Under the pieces are notes generated by a model that saw only the letters and a list, made by a program, of their open reading frames with translations, was not told where the DNA came from and did no database searches. A DNA stretch of 64,000 nt from Whitmania pigra (lineage: Eukaryota; Annelida; Clitellata; Hirudinida; Haemopidae): NCBI GenBank assembly GCA_021613335.1, contig JAJTWR010000136.1, forward strand, positions 607,501 to 671,500, read 5' to 3'. The position numbers were made by a program, and so were the translations under genes. Of the stretch, positions 53,844 to 64,000 are shown in pieces (positions within the stretch are counted from its first letter, which is position 1; the number at the start of each line of letters is the position of its first letter).

Positions 53844-56800
53844 CTGAATAAAAATGAATTGTCCTTAATTATTTAGAGTTAGTATATTAGTATTTAATTT
53901 GATTTAAATTAATAATTAAATTTTTATATTGAGTGATATTTAAGCTACTGATATTTAAATTTTTTAAGTACTCATAAATCGTACATAAGTTTCGATCGTT
54001 CATATGACGACGGGCAAATATCATTTACTTAGCAACAATACTGCGAAACTAATCATCACATTTACAAATACATATTCTTTCTTTCTTGGAGACTATTTTT
54101 TTTTTAAATTAATTTTTCCTACTGACTTATCATGTGACAATAATATCCTAAAAAAATTGAAAATTTTCAAACTTATGCATCCAGTTTCCGCGTTGAAGGT
54201 TGACCCCTGTGGACACTTGCACTCATATGAGCCCTGGCTGTTTGAACATGTTGCTCCCTTACACAAGTTCATCGTACATTCGTCAACATCTTTCAAAAAT
54301 TAAATATTCAAACTTTATGTAGTCATAATCAAATGATTTCATGCATGCAGATGAAGCTTATTGATTTTATTTAAGCACTGCACGGACCAAGTGATAACCA
54401 TGAAAAACTGGCGACGACCTGGATGGACGGGATCTCGGATAGATTGGGTGTGGTTGGGCTACTTCACGATAAAATTAAAAGCTTGGATTACCCTCGAAAA
54501 ATGGTGCCAGTTAGATGGTATATGTTCGGAAGAGGGGATTCAAAGCCCATCAAACAAAGTTAAATTGCGGGTGTGAGACATCGAAACAGCTTACTATCTT
54601 GAAGTTGCAGGTAGGTAAAATTCCGAACGACACGGTGCCAAAATCACACCACAGCTCCAAATGCGCCCAAATCGTACAACTATGCAAATCTGTCGATGGA
54701 CCAAAGTATGCAGGACAGACCTCTTCCCGCAAGGATCTGGCACATGAGGAACTAGAAGAAATCTTCAGAGACAACCATAGGAAAGTGGGAGAAAGCTACA
54801 ATAATAGCGAATAGATGATCCTTCGAACGATGGGTAGAGATACGGTAATACGGTAATATCAGAGAAATGGGCCGTATATCAATTACGAAAAAGTCTAGAT
54901 GCCACTAATTGATCGAATAAAACTCTTTTGCTTTTTACTTTTCCTTTTTTGTTACTGGTGATCATTTTAAAGGTTCTCTGCATTTTTATTTGTTTTTGTC
55001 TGTATATTTTGGATTTTATGTGCAATGTTAAACTTTAGGGTGCCTAGACCTGCCAGTGTGCATGCCCAAGCTAATGGCATCGATTTTGCATGTCTGTTGT
55101 TTGGTGCATCTGAACGGCTTGTTTTGTTGTAAAACACTTGAGACTTTCTAAAGCAAAATAAACACGGGGAACCATGCCACGGCGTAAAGGAGGGTCCAAA
55201 AAATTTCTATTTCCAACTGCCGCTACTTTTTGCATATATTAGCTACAGAGCATTCATGGCCGCCGTATGCAACTGGGGTGGACGCGATCGACACAAGACC
55301 AAGAAGTCGAAAAGTCGCATAATCGAAAATTGTTGGCGGGTAAGTAGGCGACATGAGCAAACCAATGAGTGCTTTCGGATTCGCTCCAATTGCAGCATAA
55401 GTGATCTGCTTAAGGCTAACTAGAGCTTCCCGCAGTCGACGATAAAACGTTGTCTCAAAGGTTAAAGCCGACAGAGACAACGGGCTGATCAGCAGCCTGT
55501 TCCCCGAAATCTTAAGGAGGACCTTTGGATTTTCACGGCGGAATCAAGAAACAACAGTGAGGGTTATCCATCCAGAACATCCAGTTCAACAGTCATCCAG
55601 ACCAACAGAAATCATAAACCACTGAATGTGTCAGAAAATCATGCATACCTATGCATCCTTTTGCAGTTTCAAATTTGTATCCCGAATTGCATTCACATTT
55701 AAATGATCCACCATCTTTCTTGCATTTTCCATTGGCACCACAGGGATTTGAATTACACGCATCGATTTCTTTGATTTCTTTGCAAAAAGTATTTTATTAA
55801 TTATTGTATGAATTATTAATAATAATAAATGTATTATAATTAATTATAATTATTGTATGAATTATTAATAATAATAAATGTTTTATAATTAATACAATAA
55901 TTGTATGAATTATTAATAATAATAAATGTTTTATAATTAATACAATAATTACCATTAACGATATAAAAATTATTAATTACTGTTATTTATAATTATAAAT
56001 TATTATTATTATTATTAGTTCGATAGGTTGACTGTCAAATTTGTTTCTTAAAAGCACGAATAACACATGAAGACGGTTCCCTGACTTTGCTCAAATGGCG
56101 ATAGCTCACATGGCGGTTGCTCACATGGCAGTTGCTCACATGGCGGTTGCTCACATGGCAGTTGCGCAAATAGACTGTTGCTCACATAGCCCATGCGCGC
56201 AATAATCTATTACTGTTGCTCAAATGGCGATAGCTCACATGGCAGTTGCTCACAATGCAATTGCGCACACAGACTGTTGCTCACATAGCCCATGCGCCAT
56301 AATCTATCTTAATCTTAAATCCTCTCTTAAAATTTGTGAATTTTTCCCAATCAAAATGCGTGAAGTTTGACTAAATAGCTCTCACGGATTTTAATATCTT
56401 AGATAAATATAAATTTAGTATCTAAAAAAATCATAATAATTTATTAATTTAAACTTTGGCATTCTGTTTTTCCCTTAATTTCGTATCCTTGTGGACATGA
56501 ACAAACAAAGTCACTGTTCTCTGTTTCGCAGGTGGCTGGTGGCATGCATGGATTTGGCGTACACAGGTCTGGTTCTCCCTCTGAATATAAAGTTAATTGA
56601 AATATACCCCAATTACAATTTCAATGTGGAAATTTGTAATAAGAAACTTGTTAAAGTAATGAACCTAGTTAATGCATTAATGTCGTATAATTGAAATTCT
56701 TTATAGTAAAATTTTGGGTTTGTTTTATTCTACATACCGTGTTTCAATTGTTTCTAATATCTTTGTTTAATTGTTAATAATATAATTGTTTCTTCAAAGT

Positions 56801-58609
56801 GATTGACGAACCTTCGCATTTGTTTGCGGATGTGTTCAGAGTTAATCCATCGGGACATAGTTCACAAGTATATGAGCCCTCATTATTAATGCACTGCTTT
56901 TCGTCTGGGCATAGGCGAACTGGTCCTTCTGTCTCGCATTCGTTAATGTCTTAATACAATTAAGACTTTTAATTTTAATTAAACATTAAAAATTTCATAT
57001 CCAAACTAATAAAATGAATCAAATCTCAAATAATCAACAAAATAACCAAATTAATGTATGAAATAAATTAGTAAATGTTTGTGACGAAAAACAACAAATT
57101 CAATTTTTTCGTAAACGACATTGAGTCTTTGGACTCCAGAGCTAATATGAGAGATTATTTAGGTCTGAAGATGTTCTTAAATAGATTTTATTACTTACTC
57201 ATAATTTACATTTGAATAGCATATTACATTTAACACAACCTTCGCACTTCTTGTCAACAATGTCATATCCTGCGTAGCATGTGCAATTGTAGGATCCTTC
57301 ACTGTTAATGCAATCCCCTTTCTCACCGCATACATCAGGAATAAGACATTCATCTATGTCTTTAAAATATTTACAATTGAACAAGTTTACTTTATATTTT
57401 ACAAAATATTTTTATTTTTTACCCGTCTGCGACCAAATATTAATTCTAAATCACTAAGGACTTTTATCAAAGCAACTAAGAAGTAAGACATTTATTTAGT
57501 TTAATAAAAATATTTCAAAGAACTTGACAAATAATTATTCATTTCAAATAAAGCTTGCATGTAAGAGTGCAAAAATCAATAAAGAATTTCTTGAGTAACA
57601 AAACTGGATTAAGTTGTGCTAGTCTCTGTCAGAAGCACTTCATGAAGGGTAAAGTCAGATGGAGGGAAAATTACAAAATTGTTCAAAAATTTAAGTCTAG
57701 AAGTTGAAACTCTCAGAGTGTGCAAGAGTATCTAATTCAGTAATTAATAGAACTTGTGAATTTTTACTAGATAGCTTTATAGAGATTTGATTACTCATAT
57801 TATTTCATCATTCTTCATTATGAATGGAAGGCATTAATATCTTAAATAAATTATCTATTAAAATATTAATTTAATTAAATGTAGTAATACCATGTAGTAG
57901 AATATAATTTTTATGATGAGAAAATCCCAACCTTCGCAAAAGTCTGGTTCTGATTCTTTGAATCCTTCACTACAGATGCACTCGTACGAACCTTCGGTGT
58001 TGCGGCATTGCTTTTCGGTACCGCATTTGTTAACACCGCTATTGCATTCGTCGATGTCTTAATCAAATAAAGGAAAATTAGAAATGAATAATAGTGCGAA
58101 AATCATCAATCATCGTAACCAAATAAAGAGACACTAATAATGAGAATTTAGAAACAAGGCTTAAATTATACTGGAAAAGTGAAATCAGAATACAAGCATT
58201 TGTCACCTTCACACGTCTTGTTAGCTTTAATGAATTGAAAGCCATCGGAACACTTGCATTTGTAGGTACCAGCAAAGTTCTCGCACGGCACATCGCCACA
58301 TTCGTCTATAGCACATTCGTCGATGTCTGAAACAGGTGTTTAAAAGTTAATTTATTCAAAAACATTTTTAAATAATTTAAAATTAAATTTAAGTAAATAC
58401 ATGTATTTTCATTGTTTTAATTATTACAATTCTTGGAGGTTTTATTATTTAAAAAAACTATCGAAGGTTATCCAAATCTAAATGAAGACCTTGGCATTCG
58501 TCCTCTATTTCCTCATATCCTGGCAGACACAAGCAAAATGGGCCCTCTGGTGTATTTGTGCATCTTGAATTGTCATTGCATACTTTTCCGCCACCGCATG
58601 GTTTAGGAA
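53740..58609 (-). CDS. EGF-6: short multi-EGF gene, 5' end not in window
   Basis: Exons from the 5' end: 58490-58609, 58207-58326, 57932-58057, 57240-57359, 56812-56949, 56455-56580, 55649-55777, 54173-54289, 53740-53843. It has eight EGF modules in the order of EGF-4: [83 protein letters not shown]. The donors at 56455 and 54173 are A|GT in place of G|GT. Intron 1 matches EGF-4 and EGF-5 up to about 58922 and then breaks into an R2-like LINE. No signal-peptide exon is found between there and 64000, so it is either farther right or lost. The intron between 55777 and 56455 holds a minisatellite. Confidence 0.75.
54330..54930 (+). mobile_element. Decayed R2-like LINE 3' fragment (EGF-6 unit)
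   Basis: Duplicate of 42160-42800, with small indels; here ATGCAAATCTGTCGATGGACC runs into CAAAGTATGCAGGACAG. Short open frames in it are not genes. Confidence 0.6.
55200..55560 (-). repeat. Unidentified repeat, copy 2
   Basis: The frame 55223-55480 includes YAAIGANPKALIGLLMSPTY, then FDYATFRLLGLVSIASTPVA. It is a duplicate of 43090-43470 within the EGF-6 unit. Confidence 0.55.
56093..56300. repeat. Minisatellite with about 15-base unit
   Basis: A run of TTGCTCACATGGC(A/G)G-like units, several in succession, then variants GCGCAAATAGACTG and CTCACATAGCCCATGCGC, then a second run. It lies in an EGF-6 intron. EGF-5 has lost it together with the neighbouring exon. Confidence 0.85.
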
Positions 58610-58924
58610 CTGAAACGAATTATTTATTACTGAATGGAATACACATTATCATATGCTAAGATAAATTGTCATACATCAACATCAATCAATATAAATTAAC
58701 ATACGCTAATCCCTGTCGGTCGCTCGATCAAGAGTTTTAAAAATACGTCGGTGTTAACAAAACATTATTTTACTTGATAATTAAATTGGTTTGGAATAGA
58801 AACAACAACTTCGTACCAGAAAAATTCAAGGTCTAAACATTTTACGACTCCAGATGCCCTCCTTGGAATTTCAGGTTTCCATTTAATTAAACTCACTATC
58901 CATTCTCAAACTCAAATTTTAAAA

Positions 58925-61612
58925 TGCTAAAGAAGACGATAAAGGAGGATTCTCCGTCCTATGGGAGGACGTGAAGAGACGAGTTGGGGACTTGCGCCGC
59001 GCTGCAAGAGGAAGACAGAGGAAGTACGATAGGAGGAGAGCCATGAGAAGCTTCTTTAGCGATCCGTACAGATACGGGAAATCGCTACTAGACCCTTACT
59101 CAAAACCTATAGTGACACCCTCTATAGTGATGCCAGGAGTCTCTATAGGAAAAGGCCAACATCCCGGCGGTGCCTCTGCCGACCAGTTCCTTTTGCTTGG
59201 CGGCTCCTTCGTTCGAGGAGGTGAGAGGAGTTGTGAGGAAAGCGAGAAACCGATCAGCGCCAGGGCCCAACGGAGTTCCTTATCTCCTGTACAAAAGATG
59301 TCCCAAGACACTATATCTGCTGCATTCCCTCATTCAGAGAGCGTGGTCTGGGGTCACGGTCGATGATGAGTGGAAAAAGGCAGAGGGCGTCTACATTCCA
59401 AAGAAGAAAGACTCCAATGGTCTGAGTCAATTCAGACCAATATCGCTGTTGAATGTAGAGGGAAAAATATCTCTATCATGGCATCGAGGCTCACGCAGTT
59501 CGTGATGTCCAATCAGTACGTGGACATTTCAGTCCAGAAGGGAGGCATTCCAGGTGTACCCGGTTGTATCGAGTATACCTCGATGATCTGGAAAGCTATC
59601 CAGAGAGCCAAGAGGAACCGGCTGAATTTGTACGTCGTATGGTTGGACCTAGCGAATGCATACGGGTCAGTACCACACCAGCTTCTATGAAAAACACTGG
59701 AGGCCCATCATGTGCCTCAGCCCGTTATTCACATCCTTCAGGAATACTTTGACGGGTTCATGATGCGGTTTTCCACCAAGACGTATACTACAAGGTGGGT
59801 GCCTCTAGAGTTTGGAATAGCTATGGGGTGCACAATTTCTTCTTTCTTATTCGTACTGGCGATGCAGATCTTACTGAAGGCAACCGAGTCTCGTATTCCA
59901 GAAGCGCACATTGGTAAAGGTGTGTACATGCCTCCAATAAAGGCATTCATAGACGACACCACCCTGATCATGAACAGGAAGAAGGTTGTCCAAAATACCC
60001 TGGACAAGTTTAACAACCTTCTAGAGTGGTGTCGAATGGCTTTCAAACCAGCGAAATCCAGAAGTCTCGCTCTAGTCAGGGGGAAAACTTGCGAGGACTT
60101 GTTCATCGATGTGGCGGAGCAGCAAATCCCTACAGTATCCGAAGAACCGGTGAAAAGCCTCGGAAGGGTTTTTTTTACAAATCTCTCACCGACAAGAGCG
60201 TGAAGGACGCCATACTCCAACAAACCATCAAGGGACTGCAGGTGATCGAGGCGTTACCGCTGCAAGGGCGGTTCAAAGTGTGGTTGCTCCAGTTCGTGCT
60301 ACCTCCAATACTGCTCTGGCTGTTAACCATCTATGAGATTGGTTTGTCAATTGTCGAGAAACTAGAAAAGAATGTTAACCGATACACCAGAAAATGGCTA
60401 AGCCTACTTCCAGCGCTGTCATCGGTAGCCCTCTACAGTAGGAGCATGAGCCTGCGACTACCACTAAGGTCCATCGTGGAAGAGTACAAACTCTCCAAAA
60501 TAAGAACGCCGTGAATGCTCAACAACTCTGCGGACAGCAGGATCTCTGAATTCAAGCCACTGCTCAGATCTGGAAAGAAATTCCGAGCGCAGAATGAGAT
60601 TGACGAATCAGTTGCCGAGCTGATGTTTGAGGAAGTTAGAGGTCCTACCCAGACGGTCCGTCATGCAGTAGGATGGAACCACCTGCCAAAAGGGTCCCAG
60701 GCAAGATCATCAGTCAGAGCCGCTATGATTAGCCAGGAATGGAGGCGAACAGTGGAGCAGGACCGAGTCACGAAGGCAGTTCAGCAGTCACAGCAGGGTA
60801 AGTGGACAACGCGGGAAGACGTGATGCAACGATCCCTTACCTGGAGCGACATGTAAAAAGTGTCCCCGCTCCGACTTGCCTACGCGATAAGGTTAGTGTA
60901 CGACCAGTTGCCTTCCAGGGACAATTTGCAGAAGTGGTGGAAGACACCGAATGCCGACTCTGCGGGGGTACCGAGACACTGCATCACGTGCTCAGCAATT
61001 GCACGTATGCCTTTGCTAATGGTCGGTACACATGGCGACATAACCAGGTCCTTCGAGAAGTGTGTAAAGCCGCAAAAGCAGCAGTCTCCAAAGCAAACTC
61101 GCGTACGATCGCAAATCAGCGAACGATTTGCTTCTTGCGCGAGGCTTCGCACACCTCTGCAAAAAGAGATGTCAAACCCCCAGGCGAGACATTCTTGCAG
61201 AGGCAAACGACTGGACCGTCGCAGCCGACTTAGAAAGGATGAGGCACTATCCTCAGGTGCTGATAAAAAGTAGGAAGAGGCCGGATCTGGTGCTCGTATC
61301 GCTGTCGACGGATGCGATCATTCTGATGGAGCTGACGGTTCCGTGGAAGGACAAGCTACAATACAGCAATGCGCTCAAAGCAGATAAGTATGCAAATCTA
61401 ACGATGGACCTGGAAGCAAGAGGATACCGTACAGACCTCTACCCTATCGAGATTGGCCCAAAGGGCGTGGTCGGCAAGTCGACTTACGCTTTCCTCACTA
61501 AGATCGGATTGTCAAGCCGAGAGAGAACAAAGGCTATGACAAGGATGTCTGAGGCCGCTGAAGCGTATTCATTCTTGATCTGGCACATTAGGAACCAGAA
61601 GAAGTCTTAAGA
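58925..61612 (+). mobile_element. R2-like LINE with restriction-like endonuclease, decayed
   Basis: Transcriptase pieces: RNRSAPGPNGVPYLLYK and QFRPISLLNVEGK (59170-59505), SVQKGGIPGVPGC and VVWLDLANAYGSVPH (59370-59690), AMGCTISSFLF and FIDDTTLI (59712-60203). Then a thumb/linker region (60026-60856), a zinc knuckle CRLCGGTETLHHVLSNC (60802-61233), and an RLE-type endonuclease with RPDLV, then MELTVPW, in 61128-61610. Frames change near 59230, 59470, 60170 and 61110, with stops at 59690, 60512 and 60855. It is 5' truncated at a point where EGF-6 intron 1 homology ends. Confidence 0.85.
61128..61610 (+). CDS. R2-like LINE endonuclease domain (remnant frame)
   Basis: The longest clean C-terminal frame of the element. 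It has RPDLV, a 12-residue spacer, LMELTVPW and a downstream KADKY, the PD-(D/E)xK layout of R2-type endonucleases that cut chosen target sites. The full element is broken upstream, so this is not a working protein. Confidence 0.7.
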   Translation: MLLARGFAHLCKKRCQTPRRDILAEANDWTVAADLERMRHYPQVLIKSRKRPDLVLVSLSTDAIILMELTVPWKDKLQYSNALKADKYANLTMDLEARGYRTDLYPIEIGPKGVVGKSTYAFLTKIGLSSRERTKAMTRMSEAAEAYSFLIWHIRNQKKS

Positions 61613-61614
61613 GA

Positions 61615-61830
61615 CCTGTCACGTCCTTCACTCTTGGGACCGTAACAGGTAGTACCGCTATTCAATCATAAATTCACCACCAAAACCCAGAATTGGAACA
61701 AACTTTTATTACTAATCAAACATCGAGACCGAAAGCCAACACAAACTAATCATCTAATCGTCAAACTAATGCTCACGTCAGAATCCTTTCCCGCTCTGTC
61801 GGGCTGATATTTATATTGCTCGGGCCTAGA
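61615..61830 (-). other. Possible LTR-like sequence
   Basis: On the minus strand TATAAATATCAGCCCGACAG resembles a core promoter, and AATAAAAG follows further on; the far end reads GGACGTGACA. This looks like an LTR but no clean TG start or target duplication is visible. It could instead be 3' flank of the R2-like LINE. Confidence 0.3.
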
Positions 61831-62134
61831 TATGTAAAAAAAACATGTTTTTTTTTGTCCGAGTTTTTTATGTGTTTTTTATGAGTTTTTAATGTTTTTT
61901 TTTGTTTATTTTGTAAATTTGTTAAAAAGTGATGGTTCATGATTAGTTAAACAAGTTTATTGCAACGTAAGTAAAAAATAATACAAAACTAAAGCAACAG
62001 TGCTAATTTAAATCAAGTTCTGAGTCCATTTTACCAAATAGTCTTCTGCTTCAGAGTTGTAATTACCTTCTGAAGAAGCTTACAGCTTTAAGTTTTGGGA
62101 AATAAAAACCAGTTTTCTAGCCGTTTGTGGTGAG

Positions 62135-62880
62135 TAACGTAAGCAAATGCTCCATTATGCATATGATATGCAAACACGAAAGTTGAATATATATTTGGAG
62201 GAAGCATTATGAAGTAGTCTAATCATGAAAGAGATCTGGGGGTAATAATGCAGAACAATGTAAAAGCATCTCTAGATTGCCTGGAAGTTGATAAAAAGCA
62301 AACAGAGTACTTGGAATGATAAAAAGAACAGTAGTGAGTAGGAACAAGGATGTAATACTGAGATTGTATAAAGCATTAGTAAGACTACACCTTGAGTACT
62401 GTGTGCAAGTGTGGAACCCTCATTTGAGAAAGGATGTAGAAGTGTTGGAAAGAGTACAAAGAAGGGCAACCAGGATGATAGAAGGTTTTGGAAAGCTGAG
62501 TTACGAGGAAAGGTTAAGTAGATGTAAATTAACGACTCTGGAAAAGAGAAGAATAGAGGGGACCTCATCGAGGCATTCAAAATTTTATCGGGAAGAGAAG
62601 GCCTTTTGCCTGAACAGTTTTTCCAAGCCACAAAAAGTGCTACTACCAGAGGGCACAATTGTAAATTATATAGTTAGGCATCGGGAAACTTAAAAATAAT
62701 TATTTCAGGACAAGGGTGGTTTCTTTACGGAATAAACTAGATAAGGAAACCATCCATGCTGACACAGTAGATAAATTTAAGATTTACTTAAGTGAATTCG
62801 CTTATTAAGACAAAAAAGAATGGTTATTACACGGATCCAGGTCTTCTTAACCACTATAAATAATTGTTATGTTATTGTTA
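62135..62880 (+). mobile_element. CR1-like LINE, second copy, 3' end
   Basis: Same family as 44425-47127 (AAATGCTCCATTATGCATAT; KALVRLHLEYCVQVWNPHLR; RVQRRATRMIEGFGKLSYEE) and ending in the same GTTAT tail. It lacks the hAT insertion, so it shows the uninterrupted LINE at that site (GAATAGAGGGGACCTCATCG). Confidence 0.85.
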
Positions 62881-63729
62881 TGTTAAACCTCTTTCGATTA
62901 TAGCGGTCGTTATGCCAATGTCAAAATCTTAGAAGCTACTTTAGCAAGAAGCCGTGATGAGCATGTACCTTTCCACCAGGCTATTGGTTAGGACTTGCAG
63001 AGATGATTGCTAAACAAACTGCAATTGGTTTCAGCAACATCAAAACTTTATTTTTAAAGTTATAAATGCTTTGTTTTGTTTTGTTTTTTTTTTGTGGTTT
63101 TTTATGTTGAAATATTTCAAAAAGAACAAAACATTTTGAAATAAAACAATTGAAATATTTCACGCTCACATCTCTACTCGGACCTAATCAAACATTCTAA
63201 TATATTTGTCTAGAACGTCAGCCAATACTGTCCAGATTTGCACAAATAGCAACCAATCGCAATTTACGGAAACAGGTCAAGCGCATGTCTATCAATGGAT
63301 CAAACTAATCGCCCCAAAATATTAATAATTCAATTAAAATTATTTCCGACTGACTTCTAAACGATGACATATTTTTTAAATAAATAACAAAAATTAATGA
63401 AATATGTCCCGCGAGCCACAAACAATACAATCAAAAATGAGGATAGGAAACTTGTCCGACGCTCGCCCAGACCCAGTCGTGACAAGGCCACTACAGGAAA
63501 CCGGGGAAAGCCGTCGGTCTCCATTATGAATGATCCACCGAACGACGGGGCCAAACCAATGGCCGAAAAACGCGGTGTTGTCGGTAGAAATGGGCCGAAC
63601 ACGGATTCGCGAAGCAACATGAACTGCGGTCCAAACCTCGGCCTCGAAAAGACCCGTGGTCGAGTCCCGAATCTCCGGATGCCGCTGCAAAGAAATTGTA
63701 AGGCCCAGTTTTCATTTATTAAGACGATG

Positions 63730-63965
63730 TGAAGAAGCCACTGAGAGTTTTCATGACCGTTGTAGTCAAACTAGGGTGGAGGCGATCGACATGACAAGGC
63801 CAATGAGATCCCCGCATAGTCGAAGTTTTCAGGTGACAAACTGACAGCATGCGACATGAAGAACTCATTGACAGCTTTCGCAGTCGCTCCAGTCCAGGCA
63901 GCAGTGACCGGCATAACAAGGCCAACGAGTGCCTCTCAAAGCCGGCGGTAAGAGTTGGGTCCAGC
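63730..63965 (-). repeat. Unidentified repeat, distant copy 3
   Basis: The minus strand reads VTAAWTGATAKAVNEFFMSH, then FDYAGISLA, alignable to ITSAAIGANPKALIGLLMS and FDYATFRLL of the other copies. The surrounding 63400-64000 is GC-richer than the rest of the window and has no recognisable gene. Confidence 0.45.
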
Positions 63966-64000
63966 AAGACCAAACCGACATCCTGATCACCGGATGCGGC

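Noticed and set aside
54361..54814. Two plus-strand and one minus-strand frames of 71-99 codons
   Set aside because: They are short frames in decayed R2-like LINE sequence and its duplicate.
63394..63690. Minus-strand frame of 98 codons in the GC-richer end
   Set aside because: Overlapping frames exist on both strands, no motif is recognisable, and the region is likely a mobile-element edge cut by the window.

Overview
This is a strongly AT-rich piece of animal nuclear DNA. Its genes are split into about 120-base exons with clear GT/AG splice sites, the exons encode calcium-binding EGF (cbEGF) modules, and the introns carry animal-type LINEs, a tRNA-derived SINE, hAT DNA transposon and LTR remnants and long (AAT)n tracts. 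An invertebrate is most likely, but the sequence does not let me name the phylum. I saw no bacterial genes, tRNA/rRNA genes or CRISPR arrays.

All host genes lie on the minus strand and form one head-to-tail tandem array of six related genes (called EGF-1 to EGF-6 here, left to right): EGF-1 614-13121, EGF-2 14374-22416, EGF-3 23527-29883, EGF-4 32080-39077, EGF-5 41389-50603 and EGF-6 53740-58609 (5' end missing). Each has the same plan: a signal-peptide exon, one divergent N-terminal EGF exon, a run of EGF exons and a small C-terminal exon ending in a hydrophobic tail. Every internal exon I could delimit is phase 1-1, so exons can be gained, lost or swapped without changing frame. EGF-1 to EGF-3 carry 18, 17 and 15 EGF modules and pair module by module. 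EGF-4 to EGF-6 are short (8, about 5 and 8) and very alike. Joined exons give whole reading frames of about 833, 761, 695 and 386 codons for EGF-1 to EGF-4. A TGACGTCA-type (CRE/ATF-like) site lies 0.1-0.35 kb upstream of each visible signal exon.

EGF-4 to EGF-6 sit in recent segmental duplications that also include intergenic DNA, and they differ by insertions that can be dated by comparing copies. EGF-5 is the most rearranged: one EGF exon is split by a CR1-like LINE that itself carries a hAT element, two exons are deleted, and the last EGF exon has been turned into an EGF/coiled-coil chimera that still ends at a phase-1 donor. EGF-6 loses homology in intron 1 where an R2-like LINE lies, and its signal exon is not in the window.

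Mobile DNA: a nearly intact L2-like LINE (8490-11715, one frameshift) in EGF-1, an L2 fragment, a CR1/Jockey-type fragment, two copies of a second CR1-like LINE, an RNase H-bearing LINE fragment, an R2-like LINE plus two small relatives, a tRNA-derived SINE in at least five copies, a hAT element with 8-bp target duplications, and two solo LTRs. The last kilobase is richer in GC and holds a third copy of an unidentified repeat.

The likely product is a family of secreted or surface-anchored multi-EGF proteins whose length and domain order are being changed by exon turnover. Their function is not known from the sequence.
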